A stretch of 64,000 nucleotides of DNA from Cloeon dipterum (GCF_949628265.1 NC_088786.1:13826001-13890000), one strand, 5' to 3'. Numbered from the stretch's first letter, positions 15,001-26,731 are shown. The notes: generated by a model from the sequence alone, not told the origin. Numbers and translations: made by a program.

Positions 15001-15043
15001 TTCAAAACTTACGCAATTGCCAGGCTCGTTTCGCAGCCGCCAT
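6046..15043 (-). CDS. KATNB1: katanin p80 WD40 regulatory subunit B1
   Basis: Regulatory subunit of the microtubule-severing enzyme katanin; it binds the p60 AAA ATPase and targets it to centrosomes and spindle poles. The model has 13 exons and 806 aa with consistent phases: 15043-15013, 13962-13832, 13472-13254, 13202-13077, 12741-12554, 12300-11840, 11470-11423, 11312-11129, 10731-10275, 10161-9994, 9932-9856, 9720-9646, 6301-6046. Residues 10-300 hold WD40 repeats with clear katanin signatures (LLATGGDDKKINVW, MKIWDLEAAK, VWDIRRKGC, FWDLEQF). A Ser/Pro/Arg-rich linker follows. From about residue 615 to the end is the con80 domain that binds p60, with VGVDISREER-type sequence (here IGVDISREERRAKSKK). 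The vertebrate protein is about 655 aa; the excess lies in the linker. An in-frame upstream ATG at 15106 would add 21 residues; I chose 15043 for its better start context and its match to the family N-terminus. Confidence 0.95.
6302..9645 (-). other. last KATNB1 intron (3.3 kb)
   Basis: The intron lies before the final con80 exon; donor AC|GTGAGT and acceptor TTTTTAG fit. Its GC-richer part at 8100-8760 has overlapping open frames on both strands. None has splice support or similarity to a family, so I call no gene there. A small AT-rich tandem repeat lies at 7161-7198. Confidence 0.7.
7161..7198. repeat. short tandem repeat, 16-bp unit
   Basis: The unit gaaataaatatttttt occurs twice in tandem, followed by the start of a third copy. 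It lies in the last KATNB1 intron. Confidence 0.85.
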
Positions 15044-15800
15044 CCCAAAACCTTTGAGACTTTTGGGTCTGATTCGAGGGTCCAAGGGTAGAGGTGATTC
15101 AAACATTTGAAAGTCCGATTTGCATTTTTGCGGAGGAGTGATTGCTTCTACATTTTGGTCACCTGAGACGTGAAAGGTTCACTGGTTGGAGCTCACTTTT
15201 ACACACGACTGTACGCTAACAAGCTCGAATAGACGCGGGGGTGGCGATTGCACTAGTCCAGATCGAATTTGCGAACCATCAGGTGGCTTGATCGTTCCAC
15301 TTTCATAAGAAATTCACGTTTAGTTGACAGGATTCTCTGCCTTGACACAGTTCACAAGAATCATTGACCATTTGTGGACACCTGACTGTGAAGCAAACTA
15401 TACCAACCATACAATATTCAACCAATCACATGACAAACCCATAATGATCATTTTTTATCTTTATGCCACTAAAAATATTCATAAGTAACCTGAAATGGTC
15501 AGTTAATAAATTAAAAACCCAAATTAAAAATATTTTTCATTTTTTAATTAAAGAAAGCAATGTTTTTCCTGTCAGGTTTGCAGTGAGCCTTACGAAAACC
15601 TTGCCCCCTACTGACGAGAAAGCGAACCAACGATATTAAGCATGGACTCATACTCGGCCCTCTGGCGTTCGGTCTGGAGACTAAACATTGGCCTGGCATG
15701 TGTTTTCATGGGAGAAAAGGTCAGTCAACTTGTGCAAGAACAGTATTGCCGCTCAATTATTTTAATTATATTCCACTTGATCAACCGCTTTTCGGGAAGC
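15044..15800. promoter_or_regulatory. shared upstream region of a divergent gene pair
   Basis: KATNB1 starts leftwards and the UPF0598 homologue rightwards, with 757 bp between the chosen start codons, so their promoters must lie here. Both genes also have in-frame upstream ATGs inside it (15106 minus, 15642 plus), so the true non-coding core may be only about 535 bp. I see no clear TATA box. Confidence 0.5.
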
Positions 15801-16658
15801 ATGCTTAATTCGGTTTCGTGCAGGCTGGCACGCCATTTAAAAAGGTTAAGTCGCAGATTTCTCAGCTCGAATGAGTCGAGCGTGCAGTACGTGCAGGGTC
15901 AATCTCCCGAGCCCAAGATAAGAGAATATTTTTATTACATCGACCATCAGGGAATGGTGAGATTTTTATTAAAACGAACTGTTCAAGTTCTTAATTCAGA
16001 AATATTATTCTGTATTGTAAATTATAATAAAAATCACACTTTTTAGCTTTTTCTGGACGACTCACGGATGAAAAACTTCACATCATGTTTCAAAGGTTAT
16101 ATAATACAATAAATTAATATAGCACACTCAAAGATTAGTACAAAACTAAGACAAAATCTTGTGCCTTTGTCCAGCAAAATTTTATAACGAATTAAAAATT
16201 ACTTTTCAGAGAAGAAGTTCCTGCAATTTTTCTTCACGCGCCTTAAATTAAACACAACAGACCGGTATCACCCGGCTTTCCCATTCATTTCTCCATGCGG
16301 CCGCGAGCGCAATTTTGTCCGTTGCGACGACCAACCTTTTGTGTACACGCACGTTCTGGGCGACCCTGAGCACAAACAGGCGCTCAGCTATGGGCACGCA
16401 GGCGACCTGCTGACTGTGCCCTTCCAGCCAGACCACATTTTCGTACACCCAGTCTCTGGCCGCGTCTACCACCCAGCGCCGGAGAAGGTCGGAGGGATTG
16501 GTCTTGTGCGCTCGCAGCTTGCCATTGAGTTCAGTCAGCACTTTGTGTTTAAGGACGGAAAGCCGGTTGGTTTCAATTGGGCAGGACGTAAGCACACGCT
16601 TCAAACCGACTGGGTGCCGAAAGGAGCGCAGTTCAACCTGGCTCAAGAAGAGTTTTGA
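15801..16658 (+). CDS. UPF0598 (C8orf82-like) protein
   Basis: Three exons, 217 aa, phases consistent: 15801-15956, 16047-16095, 16210-16658. The length matches the vertebrate C8orf82 protein (about 216 aa). Family hallmarks include VQGQSPEPKIREYFYYIDHQG at the end of exon 1, then LFLDDSRMKNFTSCFKEKKF, CGRERNFVRCDD and GRVYHPAPEKVGGIGLVRS. The function of UPF0598 is not established. The first 25 residues are rich in Arg, Leu and Ser without acidic residues, compatible with a mitochondrial presequence (inference). An in-frame ATG at 15642 would add 53 residues with a hydrophobic stretch, but that extension is not a family feature and contains a possible GTCAGT donor. The gene is divergent from KATNB1 and convergent with AKTIP. 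Confidence 0.93.
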
Positions 16659-17222
16659 ATGACGCCGCTGATGGGAACTGAGAAGGGTTTGATCGAGTTG
16701 CTGGCGACCCACGACAGCCCGCGCGAATCCTCGCTTGAAGACTGAAATTTCATAATATTCTTTTTGAGTTTGAGAAAATGTACATTTATGATCACATAAT
16801 TGTTATTAAAAATTGTTTGATTAAATGATTTTGTTTTTGTTCCTTTCAAAGGTTGTTAAACGAAATGATAATTCAGCGGTATTCAGGAAAAATTGATTAG
16901 AACGTAAAGATTGCGAAAAATAATACATAGAAAGTTTGTTCATTTATTTGTAAATTTGTAGATGTTGTCATTGAGATCAGGTCAAATTGTATTTCTGAGT
17001 TACGAGGGCTAAAAAGGAAGGCATTCTGCTGACAAGATCATTTCATTTTATATAAATTTACTACAACAAGGTCTTCAAAAAAGTTAATCATTTTTACCCA
17101 GTGTCTCTTTTAGAAGACTCCATTATTTGATAGTCAAAAACTTCATTGACTTATGCAGAAACCACCAAGGCCAAAAAATTTAAATTACATGTAAGTCAAC
17201 TAAAGTAATATAAACTGCTGTC
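16659..17222. other. convergent intergenic region
   Basis: Between the stop codons of the UPF0598 gene (plus) and AKTIP (minus). It is AT-rich with no exon seen and presumably holds both 3' UTRs. I looked for a further AKTIP C-terminal exon with the family's W-V-K-P motif on the minus strand and did not find one. Confidence 0.6.
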
Positions 17223-18193
17223 TTATATACTTGCCTCCTGAGAGTAAATTTTCTCCCTCAACGACTCATGAGTTTTGCTGTCGAAAGGCTCAAAAGAAAT
17301 GTAGTGCGGATCATCAGTAGGAGATAAATCATAAATTCGCTGAATGCTGAGACTAACACACTTCTTAGCCTCTGCCATGAATTTTTCGTGATTCATTTTG
17401 TACCTTAAAGGGGAAATATTTTAATTCCTTTGACAGTACCAAATGTGACCACTTACATTTTAGCAGCCTCTTCATTAACAGGTTGGCCAGGGTCAATTTT
17501 CAGAAATGATTTCCTAACATAATCCACAACTTGCCATATGTGATGCATATTTTTGTTCCACTCTGAGAACCCCCTTCCAATGTTGAAGTCACCTTCAGGA
17601 GAAATTTGCGGATGGAATAACTTTGATTGAAACTCCACTTTCTAAAATCATTCAATAATATGCATTGAAGTTTGTAAACAAGATATTTTTTCTTTACCGG
17701 GCAGCCACCATCTGGGAAGTTTTCTGGTATGACAATATTAAATCTAAAAACGCCTCCAACGTATGGGCCTTGTCGAACAAAAATTACTCCAAACCACACT
17801 AGAAAAATACTATTAGTTTTCATCTAAGAGTAAAATTTTCCAGTACTTAAGGGCGTGTTTGCAGCTGGAACGCAGTAGACACCAGGAATTGCACAGCCTT
17901 GAAGCATGTTGCTGAAAATTGAAGAATACATGGACATGTATTTAATACACGTTTGAATTTTTATGGTTCTTTCATTATTACTATTCAGGAAGAAGCGAAT
18001 ACTCGGTGAAATAGGGTCCATATTGCGATGTGGAGCGGATTCCTGGGAGGGAATTTGTCCGCTCAACCAGTTTTGCTGGATCGGGAACGCCCGGCGTGGC
18101 TGGCAGAACCTTCCTTACGGACCCCTGCCTCTTCAGGGGTTCTGCAACAGCTTCGGGTTCCTCTTCTTCAATGGGCGAGAAACTCGAATCCAT
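17223..18193 (-). CDS. AKTIP: AKT-interacting protein (fused toes) UEV-like
   Basis: Five coding exons, 247 aa: 18193-17982, 17911-17847, 17798-17698, 17641-17457, 17403-17223. Phases agree and the introns are very short (48-70 nt). AKTIP is an E2-variant protein of the FTS-Hook-FHIP complex in endosomal transport; vertebrate AKTIP also binds AKT1. Diagnostic stretches are [44 protein letters not shown] and [19 protein letters not shown]. The ubiquitin-conjugating fold is present, but no Cys occupies the E2 active-site region ([13 protein letters not shown]), as expected for this inactive variant. The ATG at 18193 lies just after a possible acceptor (TTGCTTCAG), so a 5' non-coding exon is likely; in-frame ATGs further upstream (to 18271) are alternatives. 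The C-terminus stops earlier than in vertebrates; AG|GCAAGT near 17230 could be a GC donor to another exon. Confidence 0.9.
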
Positions 18194-19611
18194 GGCCAGC
18201 GAGTGTGCCTGAAGCAAAATAATCTCGTCAATGACATTCATCTCTACCCGCACCAGATGATCAACGTGCACTAATACAACGAGTCAAAATGTTCATGTTT
18301 TCGTGACAGAATAACAACTTTATCTGGGAGGATCCTTGATTGTGTTATCATAGAGATATTACGACGAAAATTAGAATTCTTTTTACAAGGTTGCGTTCAG
18401 TGGGTCAACAGAAACACAATAATCATTTGACTGTATTAATATCTATCATATTTTCAGTTATGTACACAAATGACAGTTGTAAAGCAAATCACACTGTATA
18501 TTATATTCTAATTGAAGTTATAAGTTGTCGTGCAAAAATTCATGCATCGTTACCAATCTTTTGGGCGGACTTCTAGGCATGTCGCAAGCAAAAATTGTCC
18601 AGCATCACACACGACACGAGAAAAGCAAACCTGCTGCACCAAGTGCAAAAGGAAAAATAATACGATTTAGGTGTTATTTACACAGCACACTTCAGGATTT
18701 TGCAAATTGAGCGGAATGTCGACTGACCACAAAACCGCTGGTTCAACAGCTGTCTTGCGATAGAGTTAAAAAAAAGTGTGTGCTTGACGGCTTGACGCTT
18801 GAGGCAGCTTGAGGTGAGCAAAAATTGTAACAACACCTTGTTTTCTACATTACTTTCTGGCTTGAACACGTGAGGGCGCACCTGTCACCACTGATAGAAA
18901 CTCTAGCTGTCTTGCTGGCTGCTGGCTTTCTGATTGGTCACTGGCCAGAAAGCCAAACTCGCGCGTAACGTGTTAGCAGTAATAGCAGTGTTAGCACTTT
19001 CCGGAACCTATGTATGTACTATGTACTTGAAAAAGGATACCGCTCTGCATCAACTTTGATTATCATATGAAAAGACCGGAAAAGTACACATTTACATACA
19101 TATTTTAATACAAAATCTACCTATAACTATTACCTGGACACTACTAAACTTGGACCCTGGACTACATAATCGATCTGTTTGGTTGTACGTTTTGCCTAGA
19201 TATTGTGTGGGTGAGGTTAAAGAGCTTCTTAGGCCTATGATTATCTATGTATCTATGTATGTATGATACACACATAATTCTGGACAATACAAAGTAAGGA
19301 ACAGTACATTATGATGTACATAATAATATTATAATTATTATTATTATATTGACACATTAATATTTCATATTTATGTATATATGTATATACTGTAGATATA
19401 TCATACATAATAATTATGATACATAATTATGTATGTAATATTTATGTTATTATTGAAGACAATATGATACCTGTCCTGATAGTTAAGGATTACGACCTGT
19501 TGTGTATGTACATAATATTATTATGATATAATGTAAATACATTATGTATTATTGTTTTTAATCATGAATTTTTTTACAGTTCATCATAAATTATATAAAA
19601 ATTAACTAAAT
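18194..19611. promoter_or_regulatory. divergent intergenic region, AKTIP / Tudor-Schlafen gene
   Basis: Upstream region of both AKTIP (minus) and the Tudor/Schlafen gene (plus). It must hold both promoters and probably a 5' non-coding AKTIP exon. I see no coding exon. The right part is the low-complexity tract described separately. Confidence 0.4.
19220..19560. repeat. AT-rich low-complexity tract with TATGTA motifs
   Basis: Dense irregular copies of tatgtatgta, acataattatg and ttattattat-type words, with local self-complementarity. It ends about 50 bp before the start codon of the next gene. There is no terminal repeat or ORF to suggest a transposon. Confidence 0.7.
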
Positions 19612-22600
19612 ATGGAGGGCACGGAGGATTTAAGCCAAATCGTTGAAAAGTTAAAACTGGTCGTCGAAGATGAATCTTTAAATGAAAGTAAAATTGTTGC
19701 AGTTGCTGAACAATTAGTTGAAATGTGTGAGAATCACATTGATAAATTCATGGAACGACCTGATTTAGGTATGGTTCACATTATTAAATATAGTTTTGTA
19801 TCTGTTTAAATATTGCATTATTAGATCCTTTGAGTGAGAGTGAAAAGCCGCTTTTGTCTGCCCTGATATTGATTCAACAAACTTTGGCTGCGAATTGCAA
19901 AGTTTTTGAGTTGGTCTTCCTTCAGTCCAATCTCTTGAATCAACTCGCAAAGGTAAAAAGATGGTTGCTAATTAATATTACTTTATTTATTACGGAGTAA
20001 TTTTCAGATGATCACCTTTTATGCAGACATCACTGATTTTATGGTGAAAGACCTGTCAAAAGCATGTGCCTTAGAAAAATTTCTATGCTGGTCAGAAGCT
20101 GTTCCTGCAGGGGACATTATGAAGGAGGCCCTGGAAATGGACCAAATTCCACAGTTGGTCATTAACCTCTGCGAGTGCAGGAATGTGGACTTGCAACACT
20201 TGAAAAACTGTGAGTGTTTGGAGTGTATTGAGTGTGAGGACGTCCTTGCTCAAGAAACACTCCCACCTCAATTTCGCAAGCCGCAACTTACCCTCGGCAA
20301 GGCAATTTTTAAAACAAAATTTTTCAAACCATTTAAACATGATCAAAAGAGCAGGCTGACCATGAAACTCCTTTGATGATGGACAGCGGGAAGGAGGGGA
20401 AGATAGCTTTTCCACTTCGATGCCTGCAATTTCACAAAGCTGCAATATGCTGCGTTGAATCTTACTGGAGCTTACTGGGTTGTCGAAGCGATACAATTTC
20501 TAAAATCATTCACTCGAGACCAATTCCTCAACCTGGAGAATTCTGGATTGGCGTTGGGGACATGGTTGCTGTTGCTTCTAAAGTTGGTAGAACTATATTA
20601 TCTACGATAAGTATATGTACAACATTAATCAACATTATTGGACAGTTTGTTATTTGTTTTTTTATTGTCAAATATATTTGTTGGAAATTTAGCTAGTGCC
20701 CTTCTTCCTTGAAAATTCAAGTTTGAACAACACAAACAATTGAAGGGATTATGTACTAAATTGAGTAAATAGAAACTGAATTGCAATATTGGAACTGCCG
20801 CCCATGGTATTAATATCTTCCATGGTATTAAAATATAGGTTTTCGCTTTAAAAAATAAAGTGATAAAATAAGATTATTTTCAAGAAAAACATAATATTAC
20901 ATGTATTGATCAGATCAGTGGTACCATAATCAAGTGTAAATACTTACATGATTTAATTTATTCAGCAGTCCCCTTTTTGAAAACCATTTGGCTATTTTGT
21001 ATTTGATTAAAATTGTCGTGATATATGTAATCATGTAAAAAGCTTCACCCAATTTTTTACACTTATATAAATAAATATTTCTGCCGCATAGGAAATCTCC
21101 TGGATCAGCTATGAGCCAACATCTCCTACTGCGCCAACCTTGCCTGAATATGTGCGGGCAATCATTCTGACTGACTGCCCCTTACCATTCAGGCAGGGCT
21201 ACCGTGGCGTGTGGCTACCTGACTACGCCGCCCGCGCTCTGTGCAAACCCAGCGTCCTGATTCCACTGGAGAGGAGCGACCCTATTATGACCTGGAAACC
21301 ATTGGTTTATATTGGCAACGCGTGCAGGCCCCCTCCGAACGAGCTGCTTGCGGTGGTGGTCAATCTGATCTATGTCACCCTTAATTCTGGCAAGCTGGAT
21401 GACATCCTTGTCATTTTGGATGGGAAAGGACCATGGAGGGCCTACCAATTAATCAAAGTAAAAAATGAAACCTATGAAACTCGCAAGCAATCCTAAATAT
21501 TTCTTATTTCTGTTGTCAGAGCATTGATGGACGCTTGAGAGTTGAATATCTGGCAATTTTGAATGCCCTTGCTTCTCACTGTGAAAAAGGTAGCAGAGGA
21601 CTCATTGCTTGCTGCATTCACAATTTCTTAGCAGGTAGTGTAGTAGGCTCATTCAACTAAGTAAGGGTTGAAATTGTAAAATTTGTTTCAATTTTTAGAT
21701 TGGTTTGTGTGGTTGATTCATTCAACAAAACCATCAAATGATGAATTGGAGACCCTGATGAATGGAATTAACTTGTATTTGCCTAGGATCGAAGTGAAAC
21801 GATGGCCCAAAAGCCGTCTCATTTATGGAGGTTATTATTTACTTAAAATTGTATTTTAGATCTGTAAAAAATTAATGGTGTTTTCAGCCGCCAACGCACT
21901 GCTAAAATGTTGCCCGTCCGAAAAGCTGCATGCTCAATTGGAAGAGTGCATCCATTACCTCACTTGGGACCTTGGAGGCAGAACTGCAAAGCATAGAAGG
22001 TAGAACCCATTGCTGAATCTTTATATGATTATTTAACATGGCAAAAACTATCTAAAATTACAAATCTCATTTTTATAAACTCAAACGTCCAAATAAAATG
22101 TTGGAAATAATTTAAACCAGGCTTCAAATAAAAGATAGGATATACTAATAAATTTTAAGTGGAACCCAGTACTGTATGATCGCTTTAATAATTTTTTGCG
22201 GGCTTTTTAATTTTCAAAAACCTATAATCCTACATTACAACTGGTTGTTATTTTTCCATAAACTTGCCAGAACACTGACTATTATATACAGACTTAAGCC
22301 ATAAAATGGCCCTATATATTTTTTCCTATTGCCCGGCCTCTTTATCAATTGAAGTCTGCGATAGGCGAATTTACCCTATCCCTGAGGAGGTGGAAGCTGA
22401 AGATGAGCGTTTGCAAGTGGAGGCACTGAAGAGTGACCTAAATGAAAACTGCAAAGCGAATTTGAGTCTTAAAAAGTCGCAGTTGTCTGATTTCAACATG
22501 AGCCGTAAGCAGTGGCCTGGAGAAACCTGGCTATTGCCCAGCAGGTCTACTCTTTCTCTCTTCGCCATTCCAGAGGCTAAGCTGAGTAAGGACACGAAAA

Positions 22601-23522
22601 TTATTTTTTTGTCCTGTATAGAATCAATGTTATTATTTGTAGAAGATGCAGCTTTAGTGATGAGAACCAAGTGTCCGTTCCTCCTGCGGAGGCTTATCTA
22701 CAAACCAGTTGTGCAAAGTCTTAACTGTGAGGTGATGAAAGTTCGCAGCATTAGAGATATCCGACAGCCTTCCTTTGCAAAAATCGTTTGTGGAATGTTG
22801 AATTCTGGCGGAGGTGATATTTGGATTGGACTGGCTGAGGGCTCTAGAGTTGAAGGCGTTTTTGCACATCGCTCTGAACGAGACAGCTTTGCTCAAGGTC
22901 AGTTATGTAATATGAAAATTCCTTAATTTTTAAGCTAATCCTGTGCCAGAAAAATAATACATTTTGTCGTTTCCTGAATTTGGCATCAAAAAGGAAAATA
23001 CAGAAATAATCAGAACAGTGTTCTTGGTGCACAGGAATACCATGGTATTCCTGTTTTCTTCCCATGATATATGTTTAAAATTCGCCAAGCGAGAAAAACC
23101 TATCTCATCTATATTGTACTGTCACAAATTTGGAAGCACGCAGTATGAGAAAAATAGTATGCGCCGCTGCTTCTAAAACACCTGATATTAACAACACTTT
23201 GTTTGGATTCGTATTATTAAAGGTGTGCTTGATGTCGCGACTTATAACATTGAGCCCAGACTGCTACCATTCAACTTGGATATTGAGCAGATTTTGGCTC
23301 TCGACAGACAGACTCAGGAGCTACATCCTGACAGAAATCGCTACATCTACAAGGTCACAGTTAGACCTTTGGAGGTAAGTTAATGTTAAGAATGAAAACT
23401 TCAGAAATGTTTAATATTTTCTAATTTATTAGGGTGTCAACTACTTGACCCTGCCAGAAAAAGAGTGCTTGACAAGGAGGGAGCCCTTGGGAGAGACTGT
23501 CATCAAAGTGGCAGAAGATTAG
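19612..23522 (+). CDS. predicted Tudor-like and Schlafen AlbA domain protein
   Basis: Eleven exons, 768 aa: 19612-19768, 19825-19952, 20008-20301, 20355-20582, 21092-21457, 21520-21634, 21699-21830, 21888-21999, 22365-22897, 23223-23374, 23433-23522. All phases agree. Intron 3 needs a GC-AG border and the exon 4 donor (GTTGGT) is weak. Residues 1-190 look helical with a Cys cluster near 170. Residues 261-330 follow a Tudor pattern: GDMVAVASK, then EYVRAIILTD and VWLPDYAARALCKPSVLIPL, where DY (313-314) sits where Tudor domains have DYGN. Residues 625-768 resemble the Schlafen AlbA_2 fold: QSLNCEVMK, then IVCGMLNSGGGDIWIGLAEG and VEGV. In Schlafen nucleases the first motif begins with Glu; here it is Gln628, while Glu633 and an acidic Glu669 remain. 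Known Tudor and Schlafen proteins act in small-RNA and tRNA processing; a similar role here is inference. Confidence 0.7.
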
Positions 23523-23634
23523 TTTATTTTGTCTGTAATACAGTCAAGCAATGCAATTATGCTCAAAAAATGCTATAATCCAAGCAAATTTATTAAAATT
23601 ATAATTGCATATCTCCAAAACAGGGAACACCTTT

Positions 23635-26267
23635 TTAAGGATCTAACACAATTACCTTCCGTTCATCTGCAATTGCATTTTCTGGACTCATTCTGTTTGC
23701 ATAGTTTGCCCAATACACGAAATTATACAGTGCGAAAATTAGAGGAAACATGTAGATAGCGATTTTCTCAACGCGGGATCCAAGCAGGCTTTCTTTGATC
23801 TCTCCCTTTTCAAGTTTTTCGTCCTTGGCCTCTTCAACCTGAAATTGAAAGTAAAAACTTTATAGATGATCGCAAACTAATGTCACAATTGTATTTAATC
23901 TACATTTTGTCACAATATAAGAGATTGATGGGAATTAATATTCAGTGTTTGATTTCAATAGCAGCTAAAACTTCTTATAATTTTATTATCTTAAACTTGA
24001 ACTGGTCCAAATGAACTTAAGATTGAATTAAAATTGGCTAATTACGCTCAAATATCCTGAACTTTTATCTCATGGTAAAATAATTTTGGTTTGATGAGGT
24101 ACATAAATTATACACTATATTAGGGAAAAAAATTAGTTTTCCTCCACTTCTACCATATCTTATAACGCTGTAGATGATCAATTTTCAGGAATTCAAGCAT
24201 ACTGCTTTTAGTAATTATGCATACTTCTGTTGGAGGCTTAAAGAGCGAATATATTAGACCTGCCTTTGGTGTCAGAAGCCTGGAAATAATCAACACAATC
24301 ATTGGCAGCGTTGAAAGCACCACACTCCAGAAACCCCACGCGTCAAGGGCAGTGCAGTCGTTGGTCTCTGGTCCGAGAGAGGAAGCGAATGCAGCCAGAA
24401 TGGCGGTACACAAGATGCTTACTGCCGAGAGGAACACCTTGATGGTCCAATCCGTGCGCAGCCAGAGACAAAGGTAAGCGAGAGCGACCGCAAATGTAAT
24501 TGGCAAATACGCTTGCAACAGATAACGGCCAAATCCGCGGCGGCTTAGCAGAAAGTCAACCGTTAGACAGCTGTATTCTGTTGGTGAAAATATGCTATAG
24601 TTTAGATTTAGATTTCCAACATAATTAGAATTATACCGCAGAGTGCGTTTGGTTTGCAGCATGCGTCAATTCCGTAGCCCCTAAGCTGGAATGGCTTGGT
24701 TGTCAGCTTCTTGCCGACTGTAACTGGGAAGTCTTTATCTTCATACCAGACGTATTCAAGTTCTTTCCTCTTGTGTCCATCTGAAATTCGAGTTGATAAA
24801 GTTGTAAATTTTCTTGCTCTACAAAATTATTTTTAACTAACTTGAGCCAATATTTTTACAAGTTTAGATTTCTTAAGTAAATTGGTTTAGTTATATATTG
24901 GTGCATTATACTTTTGCTGCAAATGGGTGTTTACAAAAAATGAAACAACTATCGCATTAATATCAATTAAATAAATATTTCCTTAAACACTGAATTTGAT
25001 GCAGTATTCAGCAAATCTAATGAAACATTTGATTAAAATTTAAAAAGAAGATTTTGCGCCCGTTCTAAACGTTTTAACGATCTTATCAAACGCAACTTGT
25101 ATCTTAAAAAACATGCTTAACTTACAGCTTTCAAGGGTGAAGCTGCAGGATTGTACGTCGAAGGGGAATTTAGCGTGGTTGAGCGGGCAGGAAAGAGTGG
25201 TGTGCACTCTCGTGCTGTAAATGACACGGCCGTCGTTGAAAATTTTGATGAACGAGTTTTCAGTGAGGGCTTCGCTAAATTTCGTCCTGCGCTCGTTGAC
25301 GAAGAATGTGTCGGGCACCCAGAGCTTATCTCGATCGTTCAGAACGACATGAGTGATGTCAGCTAAGCGGAATTAATTAATTAAGCGTGATTGATACACA
25401 GTTCGAGTTTTGCTTACGGTTCGTGGCGGAGAACTTTACTCTTGGGTCGGTCCAGCGTTGACGGATGTACATGCTCACTCCAAATTCCTATAAATCATTA
25501 TCGTTTGCTTACTAAACTGTTTATTGGAATCAATTAAGATCAAATATTTCCAACCTGGTCCTCGTCATCAATTTTGTAAATGTCCAGAATGTGCATATTA
25601 ACCGCCACCTGCGTAGAATTTAAATCTGAAATGAGCCAAGGAACCATAAAGGAATAAATTTTCGGCCAACTGCAATAAGCGCAACATAAAGCAAAGTTAT
25701 CTAATATTACATTCCGTTTGAGCAGGATGAGCGATGAAAAGGACGCCCAAGATTTAAATTGGTTGATGTAAAAAGTGGTCAGATCCTATTACGCTAGCGC
25801 TGTATGCTCCAACTGCTCAGCTTCTCAAATTGCCGACGATTAGAGCCACGCACAAACGGCCTGACCACTTGTCATGGGTGACCTTTGTAGCCCCATTATT
25901 GCAAACCAGCAAGCTTAGGTCAACAATAAGCAAATAAACAGTGCCGAGAGCTGCTGAGATATTGCGTTCAACTCGATTTACAGTTAGATATCTTTATTTA
26001 TAAATGCTATTCGCTTGCTTTAACTTGCCTAACTGTTTTAAGAACATTTAAAGTAAAAAAGTATTGCGAACCTGGTGGTCTCAAAGCCAAATTAGTTTTG
26101 ACGTCTGGAAAAATCTGCAGTAAAACGTCTTCCATGTTGGTAACAGTAGCGCTTAAATTTTGCAATCAAAATATTGTATTAAATTTTTTAAACACATCGA
26201 TTTAAATATACCTGGAGGCTGCGAAGGTGTAGCTGACAGCTAAAAGAGCGATGTAAACACGCATCAT
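23635..26267 (-). CDS. Cys-loop ligand-gated ion channel subunit, divergent
   Basis: Eight exons, 404 aa, phases consistent: 26267-26212, 26151-26072, 25625-25555, 25487-25418, 25362-25126, 24780-24637, 24577-24225, 23838-23635. Residues 1-18 form a signal peptide. The extracellular domain has the β-strand motif VSMYIRQRW, loop A WVPDTFFVNE, a 13-residue Cys-loop between Cys151 and Cys165 (with FPFDVQS), and a second Cys pair before TM1 (DACCKPNALCEYSC), as in glycine- and glutamate-gated chloride channels. TM1 is about 238-259, TM2 263-286, TM3 about 298-318, TM4 in the last exon. The TM2 start lacks the Pro-Ala-Arg selectivity motif and reads DWTIKVFLSAVS. The TM3-TM4 loop is short. It is most likely an arthropod-specific anion-channel-like or orphan subunit; ligand and ion cannot be told. 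Its stop lies 112 bp from that of the convergent Tudor/Schlafen gene. Confidence 0.88.
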
Positions 26268-26731
26268 CTTGTCTCCTAAATAATTCTTTTTGCCACTAGC
26301 GGCAAGAACTCACAGGCGTATCAAATCTGACCTCTTGGTTTGCTCTCTGCTGGATGCGTACTGACTCAATAATTTGAGTGGATGAGACTTATATATGATC
26401 GGGGGTCAGGCCTAATAAAAGCACTCAATGTCATCACCGTCGCCTTATAATCTGATCAAAGACTTATCATATATAAATGGCGTGGTGCTTTATTTTTGCG
26501 TTACTAAAATGCCTTTGAACTTTCGTTCGAGGAATCGAATCAGCATATGTCATGATCTTTGTAGCCAAGCTACGAAAACATTAGGGTCGATTTGAATTAT
26601 TACGTCTTAGTTTAATTTGATCATTTATTGAAAATGAAACTAAAGTTTTTAAATCAATTTGCCTAAATTTATTAATGACAATATTATAAATAAACGAATT
26701 GAACTGTGAGAATGACAAGGGCAGAATTAAT

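Noticed and set aside
20092-20496. 134-codon minus frame
   Set aside because: It is antisense to exons 3-4 of the Tudor/Schlafen gene and spans its GC-AG intron.
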